Positions 1 to 11,572 of a stretch of 64,000 bases of DNA are shown here, in pieces. The notes beneath the pieces are model-generated. The model saw only the letters and a program-made list of their open reading frames with translations, ran no database searches and was not told the origin of the DNA. The number at the start of each line of letters is the position of its first letter. Within the stretch, counting starts at the first letter, position 1. The position numbers and the translations under genes are program-made. The stretch is from Bicyclus anynana. Lineage: Eukaryota; Arthropoda; Insecta; Lepidoptera; Nymphalidae. Location: assembly GCF_947172395.1 (NCBI RefSeq), contig NC_069087.1, forward strand, positions 1,612,001 through 1,676,000, written 5' to 3'.

Positions 1-459
1 CATTTACTGCTCAGTAAACTTTAATTAGATTAATTCCCCTGATAGCAGGTAGGCATTAAAAACTATGTTAGCAATAAGCGAATAGCTATATTTAAATTGA
101 TGCTAGGTAAAACCTTATTATTTCCTTCCAAGTCAAACCACCATACAATTAATACAATTACTAAATATAAGAGAATATTATAAATAAAGTTTTGTAAAAA
201 CCCTCCCATAATGGTTTAACTTAAATGATGCCAGAAATTCTTTAATTGTATTAGAAAAACACAGAATATTATCTCCAGATTTACTGTTAGCAAAATCTTC
301 AAAATCAAAAGAATTATATTCCTAAAATCAGCTTATCATTAAAGAAGAATTTAAAAACTACAACACACCCAAACACACACATACTATAACATCTCGTTTG
401 CATTTGAGATTTAAAAACTATTTAAAATTACACAATACAAATAAAAAAAATTAACTCAC

Positions 460-3400
460 GTGTATCGCCTCTCCAAGCAAGGCAGCTTGATGCATCAACT
501 TCTTGGGTATACATCCAACGTTGACACACGTTCCACCGAGGCCCCATTTGGTGCCCTGCGGCGAGGGTGTGACAAAGTCTAACACTGCGACCTTCGCGCC
601 CTGGTTGATGGCCTCCTTGGCGCAGGCCAGGCCTCCCGACCCACCTCCCAGCACCGCCAGATCATAGTCATACGTCCCATCTACAATGTGCATGTCATAC
701 CGAATGAAATATAGTGCATTTAGTGTTAGTGGTGGAAATATGCAACATGTTGAGAAAGCGTTTTTTAGCCTTTTATTCTGTGCTATATAATTTAGAGAAA
801 AGTTGAAGGTATGAGTACCCTAAAAAAACCATTTGTTGCTGATATACTATTATACATATAAGCCTCTGAGGGGTGGTGGTTACATCCCCGCCCGTTGGTC
901 TATTGTAGTACCCACTCCTAGCACAGTCTTACCCGACTAGTTGGAGGGGAATGTGAATATTGGTCATATTATAAAAAAAAAATGGCAAATATTCTTTTAA
1001 AAAAAAATTATTTGCTGAAGATAGCCTAAAAGTGAAAAAAGCAAGATCCTTTGAAAAATTTTAAGTCATTATTGTTCTTTTGCTAACAAAAAGAATATAG
1101 GTATTTAGAGTATACTATTTTATGTTATTTATTCAAATAATATGTTTTTAAAATAAAACTTCAAAATGTTTCCAAATTCATATTTCCCAAGCATGAGCAT
1201 GACTTTCAGATCTGGTGACAACACAAAGCAACTAAGATATTATATGAGTCATAAATTATAATATTATGTATTATCTTATTAATTTAATTGTAAACGATTA
1301 TATTAACACATCAGCATAATTTTTCATTCATCATCATCATTATCAGCTTATGAGCCCAACAAGGCCAGACCCCTTATAGGAGAGGGTTTAGAGGGAAGAC
1401 CAACCACACTGCTCTGAGCTGTCAGGCTTAGACTTAGCTTAAAGTCGGACCGTTCAGTACTTGTGTTTCTAACAGGTTGTGATTGGATGAGTGATGTAAC
1501 ACAAGAGAGAGGGAGAAATAAACGAGACAACTGTATTTCTGTCACATTCGCACAATCTGTCAGAAACACAAATTGTCTGGGCAGACAGACTTTAGTGGTT
1601 GGCAGGCTTAGCATGATAATATTAAATTCTTTAAAGACCACAATCAGATATTGATGATAGCGACTAAGACATACAGCTTAATGTGGTCTATAAGACACAG
1701 AGAGTAATGTAACACTACCAAGAAAATCTCAATTTTGTCCAACCCCGGACTCAAACCCAGGATCTCTTGATCCAAAGCCACATAGGCTAACCACTAGACC
1801 AGCAAAGCAGTTAAATTTTCACTAACATAAACCCATGAACATGATTGTCTAACTGATGATGATGATTATCTTTATTTCCCTTTCATATCTATATTATAAG
1901 CTGCTAAGTGCTAAGCTGCAATTTCACCAGATGGTAAGTAATAATGCATTCAAAAGTGGTACGTTGCCAATGTGGGATAGTTTGGTAATCCTACAATCTA
2001 CATGTTACCTCCAGTCTAAACCAGAAAAGTGTCACATCATATTTACAATTGCATTAGAGAAATCATCATCACTTGGATTTATAAAAGTAAATATACTAGT
2101 GATCTGTCATTTATTATCAGGTTAACCAAAACACATACTTAACACTAATTGTTTGCTTGCTTGAATAATTAGAATGAATTTTTCATAGTAAATTAAATAT
2201 GTAAGAAATTGTAAATATTTTCAAGTAAAGTCTGCCTGTTTGTAGAGGTTTTAAAATGAGTTTGGGAGACAGTCTACTAAGAAGACTATTTTTTTATAAA
2301 AAAAAGGAATCAATGCTACTTGGAAATTTTAGGGAAATTGATTATCATACAATTTTCAACTTAATATTTACAAAGGCAAATGCATAAAATCCATAATAGA
2401 CAGCAACCAACCAGACTAACAAATATATGGATGGTATGGATGCATTACCAGCTTGTGTTAAAGCTTTTACGAGTACAGTGCACCATTTGAAGGTAGATTA
2501 CATTGACCAGCAGAACAACACAACCCCATGTAGAAATAGATATTTTATTGTACCTTCATCACAAACAGACTCAGTTAAAGGGTCTACCAACTTGGCTTTA
2601 CGTCCACAACACATCCAGCCACCTGGTGTTGTCACCAATGAAAATAATTGTAATTAAAATGAATAATTATTTAATGCAAAATAGTGGTCTAGACTGAGAT
2701 ATAATTTAGTTTTATGCAAGTCTTACAGCTGGATCAGTCTTAGCATTGTAGCAAAGTTCTGTAACAATTTTTTACAACTCGACAGTAAAATCTTTGAATT
2801 GGACACTATCACTCTCTATCTATAATAACAATATAACTTCAATCTATAAGTAAGATTAGACATTTAAAGATGAATTTGAGACACTGTTGAATTATAAAAT
2901 ATTGTCAAAGAATAGTGCTAGAGAAATCAATTTGAAGATGAATTTAGGGGAGGCACTTAGGGATGTTTGTAAGGTCCAAAACAGCAAGCAACATATTTTT
3001 TAATTAACATCAAGATTCTTTTTTTCATTTCTATGTTGTTTGATTTAATAATTCAATAAAAGACATCCTACTAAGAAAACAATTAACACCATTAGGTTTC
3101 ATGTTATTGATTGAACAGGACCTTCTAGGTAGCTTATTATAAGTATTTGTAATCAAACTGTTTGATAAATGATTACCTATTACTTGTCTATGAAATTCAA
3201 GGGGACATATTTTATAATAAAAAATCAAATAACAGTTTAATTAAATTACTTTAGCATATTGAAAGCTTTTTTAAGCATTCCCTGATTCTTATTGCTTCTG
3301 CAGACATCTAAAATACTCTTATTAACATCAACATAAAAGCAGCTTTCTTAACATTAACATAATAAACATCTTAATGGAACCTCAGAGGTGGCACTGGAAG

Positions 3401-4196
3401 AAGAGAGGGTTTAGAAAAATGCAGAAGCATGGCTTGGTAAGGCCCAAAGGCAGAAGAGGAACAGAGGGAAGAAACAACCTTCATTGAAATCTGAAGGTGC
3501 AGTTGTATGATTGTGTGCTAAAGCAAATTGGTACACCTCTTAGTCTGTAAGTAATAGTTTTACATAACTTATGTAAGACTTTTTGGTGTCCCACCGTGGC
3601 CTTTGTGTCCATGAGGATTTCCCCATATTAAAATGTTGAATTGGTGTTTTATATTAAATAAATCATAACATATGCAGAGTAAACATTAAAAACATGGTTA
3701 TTGTAACTATTGTCCTTCAATACTTAATGTAATCTTGAGGTTTTGTTAATCTATGAATAAATCTTATCTGCCAACTAAATTACTGCTTAAGGCCAATAGA
3801 TACTGTTGCGTAATAAATATCTTACTGAAATAATTATAATTATACTATGTATGTATGTAATTGCTTGACTTCTTGTTGAAAAAATTGCCTAAGGTATTTT
3901 TAGGGTTAGATAAAATGTATTCAGCTTTAAGTTGGAGGCCTTGATTTTGAATAGGGTAAATCAAAGAGGCCTAGCAATGGGAAAATACGAGGATAATTGC
4001 TACTTACTACACTGACTATTCTAGACTTCGTAAAGTTAGGTTATGTTTAAAAAAAGTAACTTCTAACATTGCAATACCATTTTTACGACAAAAACTTACT
4101 GGCAAATGTGCGCCTCGATAACACAATCAAACACTCAGTTCTTTTGAGCGGTTTCACAAAATTACTTAATTTACGAAAATTATTAAAAAGTGTCAT
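460..4196 (-). CDS. TrxR: Thioredoxin reductase, 5' part (two exons; 3' part outside window)
   Basis: This encodes the N-terminus of an NADPH-dependent FAD disulfide reductase that reduces thioredoxin; insects also use it to recycle glutathione. Exon 1 is 4100-4196 and exon 2 is 460-680, joined in phase 1. Exon 2 carries a YDYD lead, the dinucleotide-binding motif GGGSGG, the segment GTKWGLGGTCVNVGCIPKK with the redox pair CVNVGC, and LMHQAALLGEA, all typical of animal thioredoxin reductase. Exon 1 has a strong donor (GTAAGT) and 32 codons rich in Arg, Lys, Ser and Phe with few acidic residues, as in a mitochondrial presequence; it ends SRRTFA. The exon 2 donor is GTGAGT at 459-454. An in-frame ATG at 693-691, within intron 1, would give a shorter cytosolic start. 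No later exon is visible in 1-459. Identification is firm; the alternative start is inference. Confidence 0.9.
861..963 (+). mobile_element. SINE fragment (tRNA-derived, group 3)
   Basis: This stretch matches the fuller copy at 38197-38344: both share GGGGTGGTGGTT, a CCCCGCCCGTTGGTCTAT-like segment, CCCACTCCTAGCACAGTCTT and TTGGAGGGGAATG. The tRNA-like 5' part is truncated here. Confidence 0.65.
1455..1580. repeat. Imperfect inverted repeat (MITE-like)
   Basis: A left arm near 1461-1482 (CTTGTGTTTCTAACAGG...) is answered by a right arm near 1551-1572 (...CTGTCAGAAACACAA), about 20 of 22 positions complementary, with purine-rich sequence between. It sits inside TrxR intron 1. Superfamily not assigned. 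Confidence 0.5.
1735..1805 (-). mobile_element. SINE fragment (tRNA-derived, group 4)
   Basis: On the minus strand this reads as a tRNA-like head with GGTTAGCCTATGTGGCTT, GATCAAGAGATCCTGGG and a B-box-like GGGTTTGAGTCC. The same head appears on the plus strand at 58302-58440, so it is a dispersed element rather than a functional tRNA gene. Confidence 0.6.
4100..4196 (-). CDS. TrxR: TrxR exon 1: mitochondrial presequence
   Basis: The start codon is at 4196-4194 and the last exon base is 4100, giving 32 codons plus one base. The peptide begins MTLFNNFRKLSNF and continues with several Lys and Arg, a single Glu and no Asp, which suits an amphipathic import signal. The leftover base joins the two first bases of exon 2 (680-679) to make AAT and keeps the reductase frame open. 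It is too short to appear in a length-filtered ORF scan. No transcript evidence is available here; support comes from the consensus donor, phase agreement and composition. Confidence 0.72.
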
Positions 4197-4304
4197 TTTG
4201 ACGTGAAAGAAGTGAAACTGACAGAGACAGAAAAACCTCTACTCGTGGACTTTACGTGCCTAGTGTTTTAGAGTAAAACTTGTGCAAGATCTAGGATTTT
4301 CACA
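4197..4304. promoter_or_regulatory. Compact divergent promoter, TrxR / SDR
   Basis: Only 108 bp separate the TrxR presequence ATG (minus) from the SDR ATG (plus), so both 5' UTRs and core promoters must be packed here or overlap the first coding exons. The interval includes TTTTGACGTGAAAG (a CRE-like TGACGT) and no clear TATA box. Start sites cannot be placed from sequence alone. Confidence 0.65.
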
Positions 4305-6345
4305 ATGAAATCTGTATTAATCACTGGAGCGAATAGAGGCTTGGGACTGGGTATGGTGAAGTACCTCACTAAGCACAACAAGGCCGAAAATATATTCGCT
4401 ACTTGTCGAACTACTTCCGAGGTACGGTATATTATTCATTTTCAAAAGTAGATTCTTCAAACTTACCTATTGGTGCCATTTTAACTTAAACTTCACTGAA
4501 TTCACAATTTCACACACTATGATGCCGTCTATTCGACACCGATTCAATTAAAAAATGCGAGCCAGACTTGCCGTCGCGATTAATAAGTCGCCTTTTAATA
4601 CTGTGGGAAAGAGATGGTCATGGGTCGAGAACTCAAATCGAATCGAGCAGACTATAGCATGACATGACATCGGTGACGTCATTGATGACGTATCTCTCCT
4701 TACTAGATCCGGGCGATGACGATGCAAATCGAAACCGACGAAGTCGATAGTCGAAACTCGAAATGTCTGCATTGTCCATTTTTCACTTTTAATTTACTTT
4801 AAAATCTAACTCTCACTAAAACTATTTATTTAATAAAATAAAACTATATATCAAAATTCTGCTTATTTACAGGAGTTACAAAATATTGCACAGGCGCACA
4901 AAACTCTTCACATTTTCAATTTAGGTATACCCTCTTTAATTTGAAAATATTTTTGTAAATTGTAATCCACGATTTTTAACGATACAGCTTAATTTTCAGA
5001 TGTTACAAATAGCGAAAATTATGTAAATTTATCATCGTTGATCTCAAAAGTTATGGGGAGTCAAGGTTTGAATTTGCTTATAAATAACGCTGGAGTTACC
5101 ACAAAATTCACAAAATTAAGTCTAGTAAAAACAGAACAATTACTGGAAAATCTTACTGTAAACACGATCGCGCCAATAATGCTGACCAAGGTAAAAAATA
5201 ACTCCCGTTATGGGCCACACTGCAATAAATACAATTCTTTTGTTTGCTACGTAGAACATTTTCTTCGAGAATGAAGCGTATCTAACATTACACATTTCGA
5301 CCATAACGAGTCTAATATTTTCCATTAAATTATTACTCAGTAGACCGGTTAAAAATATTTTATGCGTTATGCAAATTATTAGTTACTATTTTTGGAATAT
5401 TTGGCTAGTAGTAGCAGTTGGTTATATACTTTCTGACCAGATGGAAAATGACGACGCAGTCTAAGATATAGGTAATTGGTTTTTAAGAGGTATTATGAAT
5501 AGCTAAACTATGATTCGCTTGAAGGAACTACGTAACGGTTCGGCCGTTTGATCACCAGACCAGGCTTGAGCCAATAAATAATAAAAATATCTATAATATC
5601 TATGAACATCTAGCTTGAACTGACTTTCACCGGGCTATCTTATTTTGTGATTTAATGGTAGCACCAGGAAACTGCACCAGAAGAATTTAGTCACGCTTTA
5701 AAATCATTTTAACTTGAAGTTCCTCCATTCAGGAATAAATGATTTATTGATAAAAGTATTTAATGAAGGTGGAAGGTGATTTGTGTTCTGTTAATCTAGG
5801 CACTTGTTCCGCTTTTAAAACAAGCAGCTGAATTGAACCAAGATAAACCCGTCAGTGCTAACAGAGCAGCCGTTATAAATATGAGTTCTATACTTGGATC
5901 TATTGCCCAAAACGACCAAGGAGGTTTCTATCCTTACAGATGTTCCAAGGTTTAAATTTTTATTATATTTATATATTCAAAAAGATTTGTATTTATTTTA
6001 AAATAATAAAGTAATAACAATAATCTTGTTTACTCAAAATTATATAATGTATCATTATTATAAATTACATTTTACACGCCTAAGTAAAAAATATAATAAA
6101 AATATCTAATTATTTTACAGGCCGCACTAAATGCAGCAACAAAATCTATGAGTATTGATCTAAAAAAAGATCAAATACTTGTTGCTTCAATGCATCCAGG
6201 TTGGGTGAAAACTGATATGGGTGGTAAAAACGCTACCCTAGATGTAGAAACCAGCGTTAGTGGCATATTCAATACCGTGGAAAAACTCAGAGAACCAGAT
6301 AGTGGTAAATTCTTGCAATATGATGGAACTGAACTACCATGGTAA
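4305..6345 (+). CDS. Short-chain dehydrogenase/reductase, sniffer/C-factor type, complete
   Basis: Five exons, 4305-4421, 4873-4924, 5000-5190, 5800-5949 and 6121-6345, join to 244 codons plus stop. All introns are GT..AG and the phases agree. The protein is a classical NAD(P)-binding Rossmann-fold reductase: the cofactor motif TGANRGLG is at residues 7-14, the structural motif NNAG lies in exon 3, a catalytic Ser follows in NMSS, the active site YRCSK straddles the exon 4/5 border, and HPGWVKTDMGG follows in exon 5. Length and motifs fit the C-factor/sniffer branch of carbonyl reductases, which reduce carbonyl compounds in the cytosol; the substrate cannot be read from sequence. No signal peptide or membrane segment is seen. 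Its 5' end faces TrxR. Class is sure, exact orthology is not. Confidence 0.93.
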
Positions 6346-6391
6346 CTAAATGAAAGCAAATTCTCTAAATTATTGATGTACGCATTAGTCA

Positions 6392-6420
6392 AATAAACGG
6401 TTTCAGATATTTGAAATAAA
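6392..6420 (+). terminator. Poly(A) signals of the SDR gene
   Basis: Two AATAAA hexamers at 6392-6397 and 6415-6420 lie 47-75 bp after the stop codon, implying a very short 3' UTR. Confidence 0.6.
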
Positions 6421-6454
6421 AAACATTACCAAAGCCTATTTAATTAGTTTTATT

Positions 6455-7243
6455 TAAATCCGGCTAAGTACGTGTCAGGCCACGCTTAGTTCCGTAGATC
6501 AAAATATCACTTTAAACCCTTCTTTAATGTACAAAAATACCGAGAACTATACCCACATAGAAGATAAAAAGTCATCCTCACTTTGCATGTACCGAAAGAA
6601 CCCCAAAAAAAAAATCAAATTTTATTTTTATCATTTATACTACAGACGTATATAACATACATACCTAAGCAAAATTTCAGCTTTCTAGTTCTAATAGACT
6701 GAGTAATCATACTGACAACTTTATCTAATAAATTGACAACGGAATTTATATGCAATTTTCATTTTCCGAGCTATATATAAATGGCAATTGCTTAACTGTT
6801 ATACTTTTCCTTCTAATTTCATTATATTATATCCCACTTCTGTGAATTTTTCAAGTATCCATAAACGACCGTTTAGCAGGTAGAGGGAGGAGGGGGTGGT
6901 GACACTAGATTCTTAGAAAAATTAGCTCTTAATATTTTACAAACGGATCCCTAAATCGAAAAATAGTGGTAGAAGATGCCTCGTATTTATTATTATTTTT
7001 TTATTTATCTAACGATACTCCTTATTCTGAGATAAGTTAGTAATAAAAAAAGCATTCCCACTTAAATGTAGGGGAGGTACTTACCCTATTCATATTCATA
7101 TTTATATATAACCCGAAGGTTCCGGCTTTTTAAATTTTTAGTAAGTAGTAAAAATCTCTGCGCTAAACCGCGGACAGACGGACGAACGGATGGACATGGC
7201 GAAACAATAAAGCTTCCTTGTGGACTACGGAACTACGAACGAC
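6455..7243. repeat. Probable interspersed element, unassigned
   Basis: This AT-rich stretch has AGTTCCGTAG near its left end (about 6488) and CTACGGAACT near its right end (about 7227), inverted to each other, plus a GACAGACGGACGAACGGATGG run of the kind common in lepidopteran dispersed repeats. There is no coding frame. Boundaries are approximate. Confidence 0.4.
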
Positions 7244-7409
7244 GAACTAAAATAAAAGGGAGGTACCTACAGTAAGTAACAAATAAAATTATCTTCTGTA
7301 CATACGAGTACCATAACGATAATGTCTTGAGCTTAGTTCGGACTACTTTAGTATTTTAGTCGAGTACGAACGATTTTTGATTTACCGCCCAAAAATCTTT
7401 CGTACTCAA

Positions 7410-7709
7410 CTAAAGGTTTTGACGGTCTCCGTGGTGCAGTAGTATGCGCGGTGGATTTACAAAACGGAGGTCCTGGGTTCGATCCGCGGCTAAACAGATT
7501 GAAATTATCTTAATTGGTCCAGGTCTCGCTGGTGGGAGGCTTCGGCCCTGGCTAGTTACCACCCTACCGGCAAAGACGACCGCCAAGCGATTTAGCGTTC
7601 CGGTACGATGCCGTGTAGAAACCGAAAGGGGTGTGGATTTCATCCTCCTCCTAACAAGAAAGTCCGTAGTCAAGGGCTAACTTGTAAAGAATAAAAAATA
7701 AAAAAAATA
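7410..7709 (+). mobile_element. SINE (tRNA-derived, group 1)
   Basis: The head TTTTGACGGTCTCCGTGGTG begins near 7417, followed by a tRNA-like region with B box GGTTCGATCC, a body with TGGTGGGAGGCTTCGGC and GTAGAAACCGAAAGGGGTGTG, and an A-rich tail. Possible 7-bp target duplications (TACTCAA) lie at 7403-7409 and 7708-7714. Sister copies are at 33107, 38996, 51063 and 54956. The ORFs it contains on both strands are artefacts. Confidence 0.8.
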
Positions 7710-8028
7710 CTCAAGTAGTCCGAACTAGGCCTATGTTACAAAATACGACTACAGCAGGCTGTAGTCGATTGATAATAAAATTGGTGCGTGTATAAAGTAC
7801 AACTAGTCGAACAAATTTTGCAGAATGCACACTGCGTGCCATAGAGTAAATTAATAACTGCACCACAGTCTGACTGCACAGTCCTCCATAAGAATATGAA
7901 CATTAAAATGCCGAAGCCGGAACATATTTTTATTTGTTTACAGTCCAGTTAAAAGATAATAATCTAAGTAACACGAAAAGACCTACACTAAACTCAAGTT
8001 TTAGACTACTAGACTAGACTATAAAATC

Positions 8029-8330
8029 TATAGATACTATTTTTTAAATACAAAAGTAAGTCTGTCTGTCTGTTTGTTACCTTTTCACGGCTAATCGGCT
8101 GAACCGATCAACATGAATTTTGGTTTATTGGTAAATGCAACCTTGGAGCAAAACCTTGGACCCTAAAGTAAAAATATAAGGAGGTGAAATAGGGTTCAAC
8201 CCCTATTTCACCTATGGAAAGTCCTTCATTTTTAGAGTTACAGCTTTTAAAATTTGTACATAAATTATAAAAATAATGTGATCAAGAATTTTGAAAAATT
8301 CAACCAGTGGTGGAATGGTCTCTTATTTAT
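8029..8330 (-). mobile_element. Short dispersed lepidopteran element, partial
   Basis: Read on the minus strand this matches the 3' two thirds of the element at 42430-42786: AACCCCTATTTCACC, CAAGGTTTTGCTCC, GATCGGTTCAGCCG, an ACAGACAGACAG run, and a tail ending TCTATAGATT-like. Its 5' head with CGCGACTTCGTCCGCG is absent. No coding capacity. Confidence 0.6.
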
Positions 8331-9119
8331 TTTAAATTACTATTTATTATTCATAAAATGTTTTTCCAAATTAATTACAATTATTAGGTGATTATTAGGA
8401 GGTTAGGCGTTTTATACCCTCAGTTTGTTAGTAAACAGTAGGATACCTACATACCTACCTGTAGGCAAAAGCCGATCCAGCAATATTGCCGCCCTTTACA
8501 TACCTACACCAAAACACTTTATTTTTATTATTCTATTGTTCGAGTAGTATAGTATTTTAGCCTAATTTGTTGTGTAAAAACTACAAATAAGTCTGCTGGG
8601 GAATAAGTAAATTTTGTCGCACTTCATTTTTGTCGCCCCTCAGTTTTGCCGCTCTGAGCAATGTCCCCGCTTGAAGTAAATAGGAGTATGTACTTACTTA
8701 CCATCACAATGGCTTACCAGGAACTGAGGCTCGGTGTAATTTTGTTTGGAAAACGTTTTCTTGTCTATATCTCTATCTTTCTTCTTTCCTTGAAACCAAT
8801 TTAAATTTCTTGTATATTGATTGTAATAGAACTTGGAATTCCAAAATGTATTCTCTTACGAAGAAACTAGAGCTTTAATCGAAGATAATATCTAGACATA
8901 TACTAAAACTGTAACGGTTATATAGTACCATATTTTGAAAATTTTAGTTAGAGAGCAATATATAATCGATATTGATGTCATTTTTTTTAAATTTTCGTCT
9001 GTCCGGCCGTGTTTTCTGTGACCGGGCATCACGCTGAAACTACTGAATGAATTAATATGAAACTTGGCACGATTTGAGACCATAATACGGAGAAGGTTAT
9101 AGGATACTTTTTGTCATAC

Positions 9120-9375
9120 CTCCGTCCCCAATTTATTACAGAACAGCGAGACGCCGTGAAAATGGCATCTTTTTGTTGTCGAAATCCAGTCTACCTATCC
9201 GCACGAAACGTTTTGCGTCAACGTTCCTTATAAGAACTGCTAAGGTATGGAAAGCCCTTTCGGCATCTGTGTTTCCTGACAATTTGTGCACCTTCAAGGC
9301 AAGAGTGAATAGGCATCTTCTAGGCAAACGCGCTTCATCTTAGACCTCATCGTTGCTTTCCATAAGGCTTGATTG
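9120..9375 (+). mobile_element. LINE 3' fragment (reverse transcriptase C-terminus)
   Basis: A plus-strand frame reads RTKRFASTF, RTAKVWKAL, SVFPDN and FKARVNRHLLG before a stop. This is the pattern at the C-terminus of many non-LTR reverse transcriptase ORFs (RT...RT..WN.LP..VFP....FK..V...L). The following 3' UTR motif (AGGCTTGATTGTAGTCAAG) recurs at 50650-50740. The copy is 5'-truncated and dead. Confidence 0.65.
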
Positions 9376-9696
9376 TAGTCAAGCGTAAGCCCATACCTAC
9401 TAGGTAGGTACATGAAAAAAAACGTTTCGTTAAATAGCTTTAGCTTTATATTAAAAACAGCTATTCTGAATGTTATACAGATCTAACTCCAATAGAAATC
9501 ATAAGGGCCAGCTGATCAAATAACGCACTAGTCGTGCCACAAAACAAACTGCTTTATTAGAGCCTGTCAGGGCCAGATCTTTGTAGTTTTATAAAAGCAG
9601 AAAGTTTACTAGCTCACGCTCCTTTACTTTCAATAGGTAGATATGGAAGGCACTATGCAATTTTTACCACAGTGGCTTTATGAATTCAAAGATTTT

Positions 9697-9746
9697 AAAG
9701 GTCTAATCTCTAATTCTCAGAATAATCTGAGAATTAGACCTTAGAC
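9697..9746. repeat. Short hairpin
   Basis: GGTCTAAT and AATTCTCAG are answered by CTGAGAATTAGACC across a small loop. It lies in gene-free DNA next to the LINE remnant and has no assigned function. Confidence 0.5.
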
Positions 9747-10159
9747 AAAAGCCAAAAAAAGGCTCTTCGTGGTAACAAAACTTCGAACTCAAAGTTAAGG
9801 GTTCCTGACGATAGATGGTTTGAAATTTTGAAACCTGGTACTTTTCAAAGCCACCATGGAACTATTTACAAAGTCCATAGTTAGTGGTAGACCTACTAAC
9901 CAGCGCTAGGACTAAGGGCTGAAAATACATGCTACCTATACCTGTGTAACCTAATTATTATAATTTTAAGTTGAGACACTCTCTAAACAACCTTTTTTTA
10001 AAAAAAAAAACAACAACCTAATTGAATATAATATAACTTGTGAGACATATTGTAATTTCATGTGATGGCCAATTTGTTTTTTAAAATGTAAAAGATTTTT
10101 AATATTAACTAGCGGACGCCCGCGACTTCGTCCGCGTGAAAGTCGTTGTAAACTTTCAA

Positions 10160-10400
10160 CTACCCCTACCCTAACCAACCTCTACCCTACCCCTACCCTA
10201 CCCTATCCCAACCCTACCCCTACCCTACCACTACCCTACCCCTACCCTACCCCTACCCTACCCCTACCCTACCCCTACCCTACCCCTACCCTACCCTACC
10301 CTACCCTACCCTACCCCTACCCTACCCCTACCCTACCCTACCCTACCCTACCCCTACCCTACCCCTACCCTACCCTACCCTACCCTACCCCTACCCTACT
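10160..10400. repeat. CCCTA/CCCCTA tandem array
   Basis: Five- and six-base units alternate irregularly. The purine strand (TAGGG/TAGGGG) could form G-quadruplexes. It is not the canonical insect telomere unit TTAGG/CCTAA and is embedded in a transposable element. Confidence 0.9.
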
Positions 10401-10995
10401 CATTAAGGCTGCACTTCTTTATTTATTCCTCCCACCGCGAGTCGCGTCGAGCGCGGCAACCGTTACACAAAAATAATCCTTACAGCATGAATTAGTATTC
10501 ACGCGCGATGGCTTAGCGTATTTCGTGTATAACTTTGGTGTTTCTTTACCGATTTTTATGATTCTTTTTTTATTGAATAGGTAATAATGTTAACTTTCTT
10601 ATTAGGGATGACTGATGAGTGTTATAAACATAAGAGTAGACAAATATAATTAGAAAGCTCCGAACTGCTAAGCTATCGGGAGTTACACGTGTTATTGTGA
10701 TCAACCATAAAAGATAGACATATATATGCTGTTGTGTTTTTATAGATAATTTTAAGGAGAACATTTCCGTCATACATGATTTCTATGTAGCTTTAACCAT
10801 TAAGGCTGTACACGCGACGGAATCTTAAAAAATTGAGTAACTTCTCCCGTTTTCTCAACATTTCTCTTCACTGCTCTGCTCCTATTGATGGTAGCGTAAT
10901 GAAAAGTATACTATAACCTGCCCAGGAGTATGTTGAATAATTATACCAAGTTTCGTTAAAATCCGTCCAGTAGTTTTTGTTTCTATAAAGAACAT

Positions 10996-11058
<63 letters not shown>
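10996..11058. repeat. CAGA microsatellite
   Basis: About fifteen tandem CAGA units, near the 3' end of the element at 10108-11180; the same short motif occurs in related elements at 8060 and 42740. Confidence 0.95.
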
Positions 11059-11060
<2 letters not shown>

Positions 11061-11572
11061 AATTTTACTGATTGCATTTTTGGCATTAGTATCGATCACT
11101 AATCACCCCCTGATAGTTATTTTGGAAATATATTTCATGTACAGAATTGACCTCTCTACAGATTTATTATAAGTATAGATATGGTTACTATAAGATGTTG
11201 TTAGGTTAGGTTAATTATAATTACGTAACAAGTTAGGAAAAAAGAACCCTAAGTAGGGACTGAATAAAGTAACCAACTTGGTACCTTTACATGGATCTCA
11301 CAACTTTTTAGGGTAGAAGAACTGAGATCGGGACTTGTCTTTTTACAAGTTTTATTTTTGATGCCATTTAATATTCCGTAATTTCGACCACTGGACTACT
11401 GAAGTTGGATCCAATTTAATCCACTATTGCGAAATAATAATAAACAGTTATGCTTCTAAGAATTATTTACCAAACATGCTGCACAAATCTTTATTTATGC
11501 AAAGTTCAGCGAGATCCATTTATGATTTTACATTAGTTTATATCGCACTCACATTTTATATATTTTACAATC

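Larger units (their letters stand above)
681..4099 (-). other. TrxR intron 1, repeat-bearing
   Basis: The intron runs from the exon 1 donor (4099-4098) to the acceptor TAG at 683-681. It holds SINE fragments at 861-963 and 1735-1805, an inverted-repeat element around 1455-1580, and otherwise AT-rich DNA in which I recognise no exon. A short basic ORF near 3364-3480 on the plus strand is noted among the findings. If the ATG at 693 is used, the cytosolic promoter should lie in the part of this intron closest to exon 2. Confidence 0.6.
10108..11180 (+). mobile_element. Dispersed lepidopteran element with expanded CCCTA array
   Basis: It starts ACTAGCGGACGCCCGCGACT and ends TTATTATAAGTATAGAT, the termini seen on related copies at 44228, 52040 and, partly, 42430. 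After the head and AAACTTTCAACTA comes about 230 bp of mixed CCCTA and CCCCTA units (10160-10400). A unique middle follows, then GTTTCGTTAAAATCCGTCCA and a CAGA tetranucleotide run (10996-11058). Reading frames inside it are repeat artefacts. Whether it is SINE-like or Helitron-like cannot be settled here. Confidence 0.6.

Noticed and set aside
7444..7680. 78-codon ORF
   Set aside because: Lies entirely inside a group 1 SINE; the same frame appears in the copy at 54973.
10160..10400. Interstitial telomere repeat
   Set aside because: The units are CCCTA/CCCCTA, not the insect CCTAA, and they sit inside a transposable element with relatives at other loci.
10868..11086. ORF with a Cys/Leu/Ser/Val run
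   Set aside because: Produced by the CAGA microsatellite read on the minus strand.
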